In this document: positions 19,061 through 28,868 of the stretch, one piece after another | How positions within the stretch are numbered: the stretch's first letter is position 1 | Layout: each line of letters opens with the position of its first letter | Assembly: GCA_015179125.1 (NCBI GenBank) | Contig: WHVA01000493.1 | Location: 1-64,000, forward strand | DNA length: 64,000 nt | From: Gautieria morchelliformis | Taxonomy: Eukaryota > Basidiomycota > Agaricomycetes > Gomphales > Gomphaceae | Direction of reading: 5' to 3' | Position numbers and translations under genes: made by a program | Notes under the pieces: generated by a model | What the model saw: only the letters and a program-made list of their open reading frames with translations | What the model was told of the DNA's origin: nothing | Database searches by the model: none

Positions 19061-21898
19061 ATGCTTAACCTCGTGTCCCGCTCTTTAGAAGCTTCCTCTA
19101 GGAAACTTTCAATAGACGGTACTTATCCTTACTCTATGCTTACCTCTCCTCCTTCACCTTTACATTATCTCAACCGTTGCTCAACACCGAACCAAACGGC
19201 ACCTCGTTTCGAATCGTTTCGTCCTCGTGACAAACTCGCTTCTTTCAGAAACTCGGGTATGTCTTCATCTACTATTCATCATCATCGTGACTCTGTCACA
19301 CCCACTCACAATCCATTGGAGGATCCATTGGAGGATCCATTGGAGGATACTCCTCAGGAGGCTGAAGCCAGCATTCTCGAGACTTCATTTGCTCGTGAAT
19401 CCGACACATCTCAGTCACCTGTTCAATGGGGATTTGCATACCCCTTACAGGAGTCCCTCAAGGACGTCTGTATAGTGCCTTCTGAGCCTTTCAGGTCTTT
19501 CAAGGCTGCGGGTAGAAGGAGAGAGCTAAGGTCTGATCGTAACCTTTCTATCAGAAGAGACCACTTACTGTCTTTAGTCGAGATTGCAATAGACCGCTCT
19601 AAGGTGCCTGCACCTAGAGTTCTATCTCGTGCAGCAGAACGGGCTTTCAGATATGAAATGGCTATGCTTGACTCAGTTCTACTTGGCCATCCTGGTCGTA
19701 TCTCTGGTCAGAGTACCATAGGATATTACGTTGAACCGTTTAAGTATAAAACCATGTATGATCACTTAACCTGTCTTGCTGAAGACCGGAAAGGTGTCTT
19801 GCAGGACTTAAACCTTCCACCTATGCCTATTCCTTCTCTGCCTAAGGAATGGCCTTCAGACTCCCTGTGGGAAGCTAAGTCTCTGGAAATAATCTTTGTC
19901 GCTTTGCGCGAAGATGTGGAAAATTTCTTAGCCTTCTATTGGGATACAGTGGCAAAATCCAAAGGAACCTGGAAACCGTCAAAGGAAGACTTTGCTTCCC
20001 CGTCGTTACCAGACCTTGAGGAAATGTCTGCCAACCCGGAAATATTTCACATGAGCTACACTGCTGCGTATAACGCTTCGAAGAGAAAGTTGGCTGCAGA
20101 TAAACACTTCAACGAAGCAACAGTTAAGACTGTTCAGGAGACTCCTGCTTTCGAGCATGATACTCCCCCTCACATGTCTAGGCCTCTAAGGGTAGCTCGT
20201 GAGCCAGTCTTTCCTCAGAAAGATGTCCCTATTACCTCTCAAGGTGACACTGAACATAGTCTTCCCATAGACTATGATCAGGTTAGAAGAAAACAGTCAA
20301 CTGCCTACACGCGTGGGCCTAGACCATCTTTGACTATTCATTCACCTTATAATCAGAACCTGACCAAGCTTACTGGGTGGGATGGCTTGGAAGAGTTGTT
20401 CCAAACTCCTGCTGATAACAGGAGGAGGACTATCTTCAGCATCCCTGAGACTTCTGCAGTCCCTGATAGGACTTATGGAGTTTCTGGAGGCGCACCACCT
20501 CCTGGAGATGAGCCTTCAGATGATGAAGAGTCTTCGGATCCACCTCCCACTCCTTCTCGTTACCCATCTAAACTTCCTTCATTCCCTTCGGGAGGAAGAG
20601 GTAACCCGCCTGGCAGACCTGGTGATTCAGGTCCTCCTGATGGCGATGATGGCGGCGGAGGAAATGGCCCTAATCTGGACCGGGGGGATAGCAATAAAAG
20701 TGGTAAACCTAGTGTTGATGCCTTACCTAGCCAAAGTAAGCTGGAGGTGTATTTTGATAACAAACTACGTCCTGATGTGGTCCCCGAATGGGATGGCAAC
20801 CCTGACACATTAGCACAGTGGATTTTGAAAGTGAATCACCTTTCTCAAAACTCTGCTACAGTCTTCAGACAGCTGGGACGTATTGTCCCTCTGAGACTTC
20901 GCAAGGGTGCGGAACGTTGGTTCTTTTCCTTGCCTCTGTCACATCGTCAAGAAGCCACCACAGACTGGAAATCAATCAGAGACGTAATCGGAGCATATTA
21001 CATGAACCGAGCATGGTTAGACAGACAGAAAGCAAGAGCTACTCGTGCTACTTTCCGAGAAGCTAGTCATTCTAATGAGACTCCTAGTGAGTATTACGTT
21101 AGAAAGGCAGAGCTACTGAGGCTTGTCAGTAAGCTGACTGACTCAGAACTCATTAAGGAAATCATGAACGGGGCACCCTCCTATTGGCATACGGTCATTG
21201 ATGCTCATAGGTGTGCAGATGCTGTTGAATTCCAGTCTGCCATCAAGTACCATGAGGAATCCTTGTCTCATCCACCTTTCACCTCAGGTGATAGTATGGA
21301 AAGACGCATTAGAAGTTTGGAGAATGCTTTACAATCCAAACCCCGATTTGACTCTAGAAATTCTTCGGACAGAACGTTCCGAGATGCTAGATCACATTTG
21401 GTGGGATGGTCATCTAAGCTGAGCCCTCCTAAGTATCCTAAGGATGATTCAAAGGTGTCTACGAGATCCACTCCTGAATCAAAGGGAGCTAGGCCATGCA
21501 AGCATTGTGGAAGTAGTAAGCATTGGGACAATGAGTGTAAACATGCAAAGTCTACAGCTCGTTCCCGTCTTACTCAATCCTCTATTGAGGAGGACAATGC
21601 TGACATGGCCTATGAGGATTTGTACCTCGATGCCATTCATGAGTCGGAACATGAATTTGACCCTGACCTTGCCCATGCAAACTCTGTTAACTCAGAAGCT
21701 GCAGCAGAATCGGAAGAACCTCAATCGGATTTTCACGAAACCCCTCAGACTCCAGAAGCTCACTGTCAACTTGCTAAGCAAGTGAGCCCATCAGAGGATG
21801 TGTGTAATCTGGGGGGATCCTATGATTCTAAAAGCAACCCTTCCGAGCTTCATCCACAATGTGTCCTTCTGCATCATGAAGAACAAGACGACCCGTGA
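19061..21898 (+). CDS. Ty3/Gypsy-type gag protein, 945 aa, no pol attached
   Basis: A structural gag-like protein of a Gypsy retroelement, open for its whole length. The first 500 residues are low in known motifs, with a triple LEDP repeat (12-bp units, 19316-19351). A Pro/Gly/Asp-rich linker covers about residues 480-555. The retrotransposon-gag domain spans about 560-755 (VPEWDGNPDTLAQWI, RLRKGAERWFFSLP, ETPSEYYVRKAELLRLVS). A CCHC knuckle CKHCGSSKHWDNEC follows at about 811-826, then an acidic tail. No protease, RT, RNase H or integrase follows. The last 20 codons or so are the antisense of a DDE transposase (see 21830-22470), so the C-terminus and stop codon are chimeric. An intact ORF suggests a young insertion or retained function; the sequence cannot decide between them. 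Confidence 0.75.
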   Translation: MLNLVSRSLEASSRKLSIDGTYPYSMLTSPPSPLHYLNRCSTPNQTAPRFESFRPRDKLASFRNSGMSSSTIHHHRDSVTPTHNPLEDPLEDPLEDTPQEAEASILETSFARESDTSQSPVQWGFAYPLQESLKDVCIVPSEPFRSFKAAGRRRELRSDRNLSIRRDHLLSLVEIAIDRSKVPAPRVLSRAAERAFRYEMAMLDSVLLGHPGRISGQSTIGYYVEPFKYKTMYDHLTCLAEDRKGVLQDLNLPPMPIPSLPKEWPSDSLWEAKSLEIIFVALREDVENFLAFYWDTVAKSKGTWKPSKEDFASPSLPDLEEMSANPEIFHMSYTAAYNASKRKLAADKHFNEATVKTVQETPAFEHDTPPHMSRPLRVAREPVFPQKDVPITSQGDTEHSLPIDYDQVRRKQSTAYTRGPRPSLTIHSPYNQNLTKLTGWDGLEELFQTPADNRRRTIFSIPETSAVPDRTYGVSGGAPPPGDEPSDDEESSDPPPTPSRYPSKLPSFPSGGRGNPPGRPGDSGPPDGDDGGGGNGPNLDRGDSNKSGKPSVDALPSQSKLEVYFDNKLRPDVVPEWDGNPDTLAQWILKVNHLSQNSATVFRQLGRIVPLRLRKGAERWFFSLPLSHRQEATTDWKSIRDVIGAYYMNRAWLDRQKARATRATFREASHSNETPSEYYVRKAELLRLVSKLTDSELIKEIMNGAPSYWHTVIDAHRCADAVEFQSAIKYHEESLSHPPFTSGDSMERRIRSLENALQSKPRFDSRNSSDRTFRDARSHLVGWSSKLSPPKYPKDDSKVSTRSTPESKGARPCKHCGSSKHWDNECKHAKSTARSRLTQSSIEEDNADMAYEDLYLDAIHESEHEFDPDLAHANSVNSEAAAESEEPQSDFHETPQTPEAHCQLAKQVSPSEDVCNLGGSYDSKSNPSELHPQCVLLHHEEQDDP

Positions 21899-22470
21899 TT
21901 GGGTTGATGAATTCGGAGACATGAATAAGACGGCCTCAGCCTTTCTTTTGTAAGATGGTCTGATTCGGTCCCAACCATGCCCGCACTTTGTAATCATTGA
22001 CTGAGAGGCAGCTTTCATTGTGAAATTGAGGTATGATCTCTTTCTCATCCTCTCTCAACGTTGGTGCCACCTTTCTCAGTTCTGGACCCTCAAACTTTGT
22101 CATCTGCTACTTGAGTTTGGCCATGGCTGGAAGGAAGAGCTTGTTATGGTACTTGACAATGTCTTCTCTTGGAGTATCACCGCATACTCGAATGCTCACT
22201 AGCTCTCAGACCGTGCTGTCTTGTTAGGATTCATGGTGTGGGCCATTCAAGATGTCATGGCGACAAGTTCGGGTGATTCGTCAGTTCTCACAAAATACCT
22301 GGATATCTGGGGCATAGAACTCGTTTTGGAGTAGGCCCACCAGGTGCCCTCTGTAGGCAGCTGAATGCTCTGGGACTGGGTTCAGGTCGAACAGCCGGGT
22401 CCACGCCACTGCTACTGACCTCATCAGCGACATTCCCATATGGTGATGCCGAGTCTCACTGCACGGCATT
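21830..22470 (-). pseudogene. DDE-type transposase remnant
   Basis: Minus-strand codons from about 22195 down read REDIVKYHNKLFLPAMAKL, then KFEGPELRKVAPTLREDEKE, IIPQFHNESCLSVNDYKVRA, GRLIHVSEFINPITGRLV and LHDAEGHIVDEARK. These are the core of a large basidiomycete DDE-transposase family usually written HDESCF and RGRLIHVSDF. In this copy the HDES Asp is Asn. Further upstream pieces (NEFYAPDIQVF near 22320) may belong to it. Stops and frameshifts occur, and the 5' and 3' ends of the element were not found. The family recognition is from memory of motifs. Confidence 0.6.
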
Positions 22471-23535
22471 CCTAGGTCCGGATCAATGGATCGTTCCGCA
22501 CCTCACCTTAAAGTTTTCCACTTGCTGGCACAGTAAGCGATCCTCTGTATTCACACACAATTGCTGTGACATAACAGGGTTAGATGCAACATCCATGTCC
22601 TGAGTATCCTGAACGAAAAAAAAAAAAGTGCATTAGCCTAGGTTTGGCCTAAGTCTTCAAGCACCAGGTTTGTGTCTGAGGACGTTGGGGTGGGAAACAA
22701 TTGTTCGTACTTGTGCAAGAGACGACAGCTGTGCAACAGGCATGCAAGTTAAAAAGGGCGAATACCCAGAGAATTGGGACAATATGGCTGTTGAACTTCG
22801 TCCAATGCACAAGACAAATCTTGGTGTGTCAGAAACCAGGGTTGCTTACCTGCTCATCCGATCTGATGGTCTTGCTTACCGTGGTGAAGAGACGCATGAG
22901 AAACAGGGTACAGATACAGTTGTGCCTGTTCCAACGATAAGATTGAAGTAATTGGAAGGTTTGACGCTCACTGCCGCTTGCGGTGAGAATCCGTTCCCAA
23001 GTACAATGGCCACCCTTATGCATGAGAGCCAGAGGGGAGATGCCTTCAACGTTTCCTCCGTTCAGAACATTCACATAGGCAGCTTTGCCGGTGTGCTGTA
23101 TGTGCGCTGGCAGTTCCGCAAGCAGCGAACACAGAGGGCAACCATAGACTAAGACACAAACAAGAGCACACTGTCAGCATTCAGTGGGATAATTCAGAAA
23201 AAGGTGAAATGGCCCCATAATTCCACATAGCAGAAGACATAGAATCGGGCCTGACAGAGAAAGCATTGTGGTCCGTTAGTAAAGACGGGAAGCTCCCTTA
23301 AAACTGCAAGTATCATGCCACACCCATACTGGTAAATTCCCTACGCGACTAGGTGTTCACGAGTAGAAGCAGGTGCACAGCGAGACCGCTTGTATGAGAC
23401 ACAATGTTCGGAAATTGGCATCAGTAGAAGGCCCCCCAAGACACTTCAACATTTTCCAGACATTATTTCGCTCGAGAGGATAGTGGCTCTCTGACTCGGA
23501 TCAACGCAAGGGAGTTCCGTTGACTTCAAATGACT
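22471..23535. repeat. Unassigned sequence with a segment duplicated near 25.9 kb
   Basis: About 22920-23030 matches 25925-26060: both contain ACGATnAGATTGAA.TAATTG, then TTTGACGCTCACTG and GGCCACCC. On the minus strand, both read as a hydrophobic peptide followed by NYFNLIV/FNLIV. This suggests two copies of one decayed gene or transposon. The rest of the interval has only short frames without recognisable motifs, plus an A tract at 22616-22627. Confidence 0.45.
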
Positions 23536-23543
23536 GCCAAACA

Positions 23544-25022
23544 TAGTGTTCTCCGGGCTCGGGCCGGGCTCAAAAGCCCGGGTCAGGGATGGGCTTTTGA
23601 GCGCTCGGGCTCCCCAAAATTGAAGCCCAGCCCAGGACGAGGGCTCCGGCCAGGCTCGGGCTCGGCCAGGCTAAAGCCCGGGCCTGTGAGGGAGGGAAAT
23701 TTTCAATAAATGTACATATGGTAGATATTTAACTACATGACAACCGTTTCATCCAGGACATTTTCCAATTCAATCTCAAGGTCGCTGTCTAAATCCACAA
23801 CCACTTCACTTGAACCGGGCACTTTGCCATCGCTCATGGCGCGTAAATGTGTCATCAGTATATGGAGCTGTGACCCTTTCGGCCTTGGCAGGGGCTGGAC
23901 AAAAATGGTCAGTCAAAAGGTCCTTGGCAACCACCTTGGCATCCTTGACTGCATTTGGCAACTTGCTAACGAAGCCAGTCTTGGCACACCACTCGTTATA
24001 TTTCCCCTGAATGTGTAGATATCGTATTATCAATTGAATTAGTATACCTGAGTTAAATGACACACCTCATGCATTGACTGCACATGGCGACGCAGTGTAG
24101 AGACATCGTGAATGAAAGTTATTTTCTGCCGGCTATGCTTGCTAGTTCTAAAGTCAGTGATCGTGGTGTCTCTGGGTGGGGCTGTTCAGACACACTGGCA
24201 CAACTTGCAATCCATTACCTTTTTCCCCATTTGCTCACGCAGATTGTCAAAAAAAAAACTGTATGTCTACAGTACGCTCTTTATTCTTCTTGGTGCCTGC
24301 CTCGGGTAGATCCTCTATTCCATCGAGATCTTTGAGCCAGCCTTCCGGGTGTACCTCGTCATGAATAAGCGTGGCAGGCGGTAAGTCAGGGACATCTGTA
24401 TCTTATCAGTACCCGATATATCCATGATGTGAATACAATACGCACCAGGCACATCCTCGATTGCAACATCCCTTTCTTTTCCTTTACCACTCGACTTGCT
24501 CGCTGGATTTTTTGGCAAGTGCTTTTGTTTCTTGTTCTTCGGTGGTTCTTGCTCAATGTCGCCTGACCTTTTGTTGGCATGTTTTGGCTGGCCTGGCATC
24601 TTCGCTACGTTACTGGGATCGAGAAGCACCGCACTCGGCTTAACCACTCGGCCTGAACTGCTTTTAATTGGTGCAGGATCAACCTCGTCATCGGTGCTAT
24701 CTATGACCATGGGACGCATTGGAGGATGGGTGTGGTGGAGGAAAGCAAAAAATTAGTGTATTAGGATTTGGGTACCCGGTAGACACTTTTTTGGTAGATA
24801 GAGTACATTTGTATCTAGTTTTGGACGACAACGATCCTCAATGGCGGCAACGATTGAGGTTCCCACCCAAAAGCCTCGGGCTTAAGGGCCGGGCTCGGGC
24901 TTCCCAGATCTCAAGCCCGGCCCTTGCAGTGGGCTTTTTGAGGCTTGGGCCGGGCTCGGCTCGGGCTTTCCAGGGCCGGGCTCAGGCTCAGCCCGGGCTT
25001 AAGCCCGACCCGGAAACCACTA
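23544..25022 (-). mobile_element. hAT-2: internally deleted hAT transposon with perfect 8-bp TSD
   Basis: The 1,479-bp element runs from TAGTGTTCTCCGGG to ..CCGGAAACCACTA. TSD GCCAAACA is at 23536-23543 and 25023-25030. Both ends carry repeated GGGCTCGGGC / GCCCGGGC words for about 150 bp, as in the 16.3 kb hAT element. A minus-strand gene remnant lies between. The short TIR match plus exact 8-bp TSD supports hAT. Confidence 0.92.
23736..24719 (-). pseudogene. hAT-2 protein: BED-type N-terminus joined to acidic C-terminus
   Basis: Minus-strand order: a Ser/Lys-rich N-terminus starting MRPMVIDSTDDEVDPAPIKS (24719). Then comes DLPPATLIHDEVHPEGWLKD (about 24390-24330), and a segment HDVSTLRRHVQSMH with YNEWCAKTGFVSKLPN (24100-23940) that looks like the second half of a BED zinc finger. 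It continues to VTAPYTDDTF. Instead of the catalytic MDLW and dimerisation regions, it passes into an acidic tail MSDGKVPGSSEVVVDLDSD that ends VLDETVVM and a stop (23736). Introns or frameshifts separate the blocks. The arrangement fits a DNA-binding-only deletion derivative. Whether it is expressed is unknown. Confidence 0.6.
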
Positions 25023-25203
25023 GCCAAACATTACACACCAATATGTTAGTATCCTAAGCAAAAAAAAAAAAACACCGTATTAGGGTATGTTCGACACATG
25101 CCGTCAAACACAGAGCGTGGATCGGAAGACGTCAGTCAGTGCGCCGATGATTGTACTTGTGGATGCATGAGAGTGGCACTGCGAAGGGGAGAGATTCTAT
25201 TGC

Positions 25204-25750
25204 TGCAAGAACCCGGCCTTTGGCTGGTTACTTACCGGTATAACTTTCTTCCGAGCCCAAGCCTTGTGATACTCGTGCCCGAGTACATATGATTCTTATC
25301 CTGTGCCCGAGCCCAAGCCTGAGCTAGAGCTCATATCCGACTTGATCCCATGCCCGTATCCCCTTAGTTACTGATTCCGCTCCATCACGCAACATTCATA
25401 TATTACCTCGCCCTGACCTCACTCCCCTGACCTCGCCCTGACCTCCACTAATATGTTCACCCCTGACTCATACCCTCACTCGTATATAAGCCCCCCTGTA
25501 TGCATTCCTACTCCTCAGTCTGAAAATCAACTATCGTATAACTTCGATCCCTAGTTAGTTTCTAAGCCTCACCTCTTAAGCCAAACCTCGCCTCTTATTC
25601 GTTTGCCTCCGAAGTTAGGACTTGTGCATAGGGTCGGCTCAGCACATAAGCTGAAGCCTAGTCCCTCTCCGACTTCCCCATCCAAACCCTGCCCCGTAAC
25701 CTCTGACCTTACCTCGGGTTTCGCTCCCGACCTCGGATTGTACCGTAACA
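25204..25750 (+). mobile_element. Solo LTR, family G, second copy
   Basis: Edges TGCAAGAACCC and CCGTAACA enclose 547 bp, colinear with the 9760-10298 copy but in the opposite orientation. Flanking 5-mers ATTGC (25199-25203) and ATCGC (25751-25755) match at four of five positions. It contains a TATATAAG promoter motif (about 25482) followed by pyrimidine-rich sequence, as expected of an LTR. Confidence 0.85.
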
Positions 25751-26403
25751 ATCGCCAAGAACGTCCCAGAACCGCTGCAATTGGAATTCTAGAACTTTTC
25801 TAATGGCGTGGAACCTTGCTGAGCGTGCAAGAGGAAAGGTGTTGGAAAGATTTGTTGCTTGCCTGCTGGTACACACTGATGATCTCATCTGCCAACATCC
25901 AGTGAGGAACAAGGCAGTGATGCGGTGTTGCAACGATGAGATTGAACTAATTGAAACCTTTGACGCTCACTGAAGCTTGAGGTGAGACTCTTTCGCAAGT
26001 GCGACGGCCACCCATTCCACGACGATACACATGAAAACCAGAGAGGCCTCGAATGCCGCCTCATCCAGAGCGAGTACGCAAAGAGCAGTGCCAAGCAGAG
26101 ACGTTCGCCACAAACTGAAAGTGAGAAGGAAATGACTTGGAGAACAGCACAGCACAGTGCTATGGTGGGGAACAAGGTGCGCTGTACTAACTACTAGCTC
26201 GATGATTCCCACGCTCCGACCACCACCTGCCAGCTCAGATAATGGCGAAACTACCCCTCTGTACCTGCAGACACCATCCAAACTACTCTCGGCACTCTAT
26301 ACGAACTAATCCACAGCACCAGCTGAGCCTGGTAGCGAGATTATATAATAGCGTCATGGTCCATGCGTTCTCTGCTTACTAACACTAACGCTAACACGCC
26401 CCC
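25751..26403. other. Unassigned, includes the second copy of the 22.9 kb duplication
   Basis: 25925-26200 on the minus strand reads a hydrophobic peptide (LLTFSLWRTSLLGTALCVLA, then MCIVVEWVAVALAKES), related to the peptide antisense to 22950-23100. It may be a fragment of a membrane-protein gene, but no family could be named. The remainder shows nothing recognisable. Confidence 0.35.
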
Positions 26404-26475
26404 TCAGAAGTTCACCGAAGGAAGCGTCTGCGGCGTGCCCTTCTTCACGTCCAACGCACTGAGCTCGTTCGGCGG
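26404..26475 (-). pseudogene. C-terminal scrap of a phosphoesterase paralogue
   Basis: Minus-strand codons read NELSALDVKKGTPQTLPSVNF and stop at about 26404. This matches the end of the neighbouring intact phosphoesterase, LDAMRETPTTLPEPVNF stop. Nothing of the rest of the protein is visible, so it is a residue of a duplicated or deleted paralogue. Confidence 0.6.
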
Positions 26476-27135
26476 GTCATGATTCACCTACTAACGGGGA
26501 GTCCGAGTCTCGGAGTCGGTGACAGGCCGTCACGCGTCAACGGTCCCGGTCAGCGTCAGCGCGCACGCCCGCTCCATGGCCCATGGTACGCGCCACTAGC
26601 ATGTGCTCTGGCACTCTGTACAGTGTGCCTGGGCATATAATTAGCGCAAAGCATTCCTGCCACGCGAGGAAAGACTTTCGCACCACGAGCGTCTTATGTA
26701 ATTGCCCGTGTGCCTGTGTGCCTGGGCATGCATGCCGCCACCCGATCGCACAAATACGCGATCGGGAGGAAAGATTAGATTCGCACCCGGAGGAGCTTAT
26801 GTAATGTAATTAATTCATTGGGTGGCGCGTGGCGTGTGTTTTCTGTGATCGCTTGCGGACATTCAATACTGGGGTAGCTGAATTGTCCAGAACCGGCGTG
26901 CGGCGTAGTGAGCCTTTGAAATTGCACTTGGAGGGGCGGGGGATGCACAATTTCGAGGGAATTGCAATTGCTATTGCTTCGTAGCACCATGCATGCCATG
27001 TTAGTTTTCATCGTAGAATCGTAATCGTAGTACACAAGACGACTCGGAGCCCATTTTTGAAGCCTGCTTTTTCCGCGTCCTTCCTCCGAGCACATGCAGA
27101 AATCGAATACAACCCACCCCCCTCTCTCTTCAGAA
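26476..27135. other. Intergenic, nothing assigned
   Basis: No ORF with a recognisable motif occurs here. A 73-codon plus frame at 26583 and a 106-codon minus frame at 27095-26775 look spurious. Confidence 0.35.
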
Positions 27136-27264
27136 GTTTCACCGCCCTCACCCTCAAAAGTTCACCACAGAAATCGGATACAAGCCCCCGCCCTGAAGTT
27201 CACCGCCCCTTACTCACCATCACCCTCAAAAGTTCACCGCGCCTGACGATCAGAAGTTCACCGG
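27136..27264 (-). repeat. Repeated stop-codon segment downstream of the phosphoesterase gene
   Basis: The minus strand holds five copies of GGTGAACTTyTGA or near variants: the real gene end at about 27250-27262, then copies near 27230, 27205, 27160 and 27140. Several are followed by GGGTGA. They look like local duplications of the last codons and stop of the gene, and lie in its 3' UTR. Confidence 0.6.
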
Positions 27265-28572
27265 CTCCGGAAGCGTCGTCGGCGTCTCCCGCATCGCGTC
27301 CAAAATGAGGTGCTCAAACGTCGACGAAAACGCGACGCGCGGGGTCAAGAAGTCGAGGTCCCACAGCCTGGCGACGAACGCGAGGATGGACGTGTGCGAG
27401 TACGCGCCGCCCGCATTGGTTCCCTCGTGCTCGATGACGCCCGCGCCGACCCAGGGCGAGATGAGCATGGCGGGCACGCGCACGCCGAGGCGCGTGAAGT
27501 CGAGCGTGAACGGCAGCCCGTCGGGCGCGGTCTCGGTGTAGGTGAGGTTGTCGCCGGGGGGCACGCCGACGGGGGGCGGGACGTGGTCCGCGAAGCCGCC
27601 GTGCTCGTCGAAGGTGAGGATGAAGAGCGTCTCATCCCACTGCGGGGACGCGCGGAGCGTCTCGTAGATGGTCTTGACGAAGAACTCGCCCTCGGTCGCG
27701 GGGCTCGGCGGGTGGAAGGACTGCACGTTGCAGCACTCCGGGTTGATGTACGTGAACTGCGGGAGGGTGCCCGCGGCGGCGTCGGTGAAGAACTGGGTGA
27801 GGGGCTTGATGTTCGTCTGCGCGGCGCCGCTCTCCTGGGTCCAGGTGTAGAAGAGGGAGTCGGGCGCGAAGGACGCGTTGGAGTAGTTGATCCATGTGAT
27901 GTTGGCCTCGGAGAGCTGTTGGAAGACGGAGCGCTGGGGGAGCGCGGCGGTGCTGAACGCGACGTCGTTCTGGCCGTGGCCGTGGGACGTGCCCGAGGTG
28001 ATGTACGCGCGGTTCGGGTCGGTGGGCCCGGGGACGGCGCAGAACCACTTGTCGAAGAGGACAAAGTTCTCGGCAAGGGTGCGCAGCACGGGGATGTCGT
28101 TCTGGTTGTAGAAGTTGATGGACTCGGAGGCGCGGGTGATGTTGGTGGTGCCGAAGGTGATCTGCTGCGCCTCGAGGAAGCCCATCATGTTCTCCTTGGA
28201 GAGGGTGAGCTGGTCCTGCGGGGACGGGTGGAAGGTGCTGAAGACCTCCATGTTCACGCCGGTGACGCCGTGGTTTGGGTCGTCGCCGTCGACGTTGGGG
28301 AGGGTGTCGGTCGCGCAGAGGGAGCCGAGGCCCGGGTCTGTGACGTTGATCGGGTTGCAGAGCTGGGTGTTGACGAGCCCGTCGATGTCGGGGCTGTATG
28401 TGAAGCCGCCGGCGATGTTGTCGAAGGAGCGGTTCTCCTCGACGAGGACGACGACGTTCTTGATGCGGTTTTTGAAGGACGCGCCGCGGGCGTTGCCGTC
28501 GGTGGCGGTGGGGGACGCGAGGGCGAGGCCCAACGGGAGCGCGGCGAGGGTCGCGAGGGCACGGGAAACCAT
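27250..28572 (-). CDS. Secreted phosphoesterase (phospholipase C / acid phosphatase A superfamily)
   Basis: A 440-residue intronless gene predicted to hydrolyse phosphate esters, possibly phospholipids, outside the cell. A signal peptide (about 1-19, MVSRALATLAALPLGLALA) precedes the phosphoesterase domain of the PF04185 type. Family motifs are VVVLVEENRSFDN (40-52), GPTDPNRAYITSGTSHGH (182-199), FDEHGGFADHVPPP (321-334) and YSHTSI (391-396). Six N-glycosylation sequons (N76, N144, N224, N229, N232, N342) fit secretion. The length is normal for fungal members. The frame has high GC and no breaks. A TATAAG motif lies about 42 bp upstream of the ATG (28614-28619). It is transcribed divergently from the reductase at 28869. 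The exact substrate cannot be told from sequence. Confidence 0.93.
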   Translation of the reverse strand: MVSRALATLAALPLGLALASPTATDGNARGASFKNRIKNVVVLVEENRSFDNIAGGFTYSPDIDGLVNTQLCNPINVTDPGLGSLCATDTLPNVDGDDPNHGVTGVNMEVFSTFHPSPQDQLTLSKENMMGFLEAQQITFGTTNITRASESINFYNQNDIPVLRTLAENFVLFDKWFCAVPGPTDPNRAYITSGTSHGHGQNDVAFSTAALPQRSVFQQLSEANITWINYSNASFAPDSLFYTWTQESGAAQTNIKPLTQFFTDAAAGTLPQFTYINPECCNVQSFHPPSPATEGEFFVKTIYETLRASPQWDETLFILTFDEHGGFADHVPPPVGVPPGDNLTYTETAPDGLPFTLDFTRLGVRVPAMLISPWVGAGVIEHEGTNAGGAYSHTSILAFVARLWDLDFLTPRVAFSSTFEHLILDAMRETPTTLPEPVNF

Positions 28573-28868
28573 GGCGCAGGTGCTGGAGGGAGAGGCGAGG
28601 CGTGCGCGCGCATCTTATACTCGAGGTACACGTGCGTGAGGAAGGGTGAGCCCATACCGCCTGGGAGTCGGGTGTTGTTGCGCCAGACGAACGTGCCAGC
28701 CCTGCTCATTAGGATGGCGGGCCACCCACCATGCAGAAGCGTGTTCCCAAGCCAAGGTCACGTGCCTGTGGGGTAACGTAACGGCTGCTCGGCAGCGCCC
28801 GGGTCCGCGCATCGCTTCATATTGGAGATGCACACCGCGTGCCTGTCCGAGTGCAGCTTGTCCCCGCA
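28573..28868. promoter_or_regulatory. Divergent promoter between phosphoesterase and reductase genes
   Basis: 296 bp separate the two start codons. On the minus strand, TATAAG at 28614-28619 suits the phosphoesterase. On the plus side, a weak CATATT occurs near 28818. Shared regulation is possible but is inference from arrangement only. Confidence 0.4.

Noticed and set aside
22616-22627. Poly-A tract as a LINE or processed-gene tail
   Set aside because: No upstream coding remnant on the right strand and no target-site duplication around it.
23544-25022. Functional autonomous hAT
   Set aside because: The catalytic and dimerisation regions are absent between the BED-like part and the acidic tail.
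27310-28776. 488-codon plus-strand ORF across the phosphoesterase gene
   Set aside because: Shadow of a GC-rich minus gene with signal peptide and all family motifs. The plus product is Val/Glu/Gly/Arg-rich without a domain.
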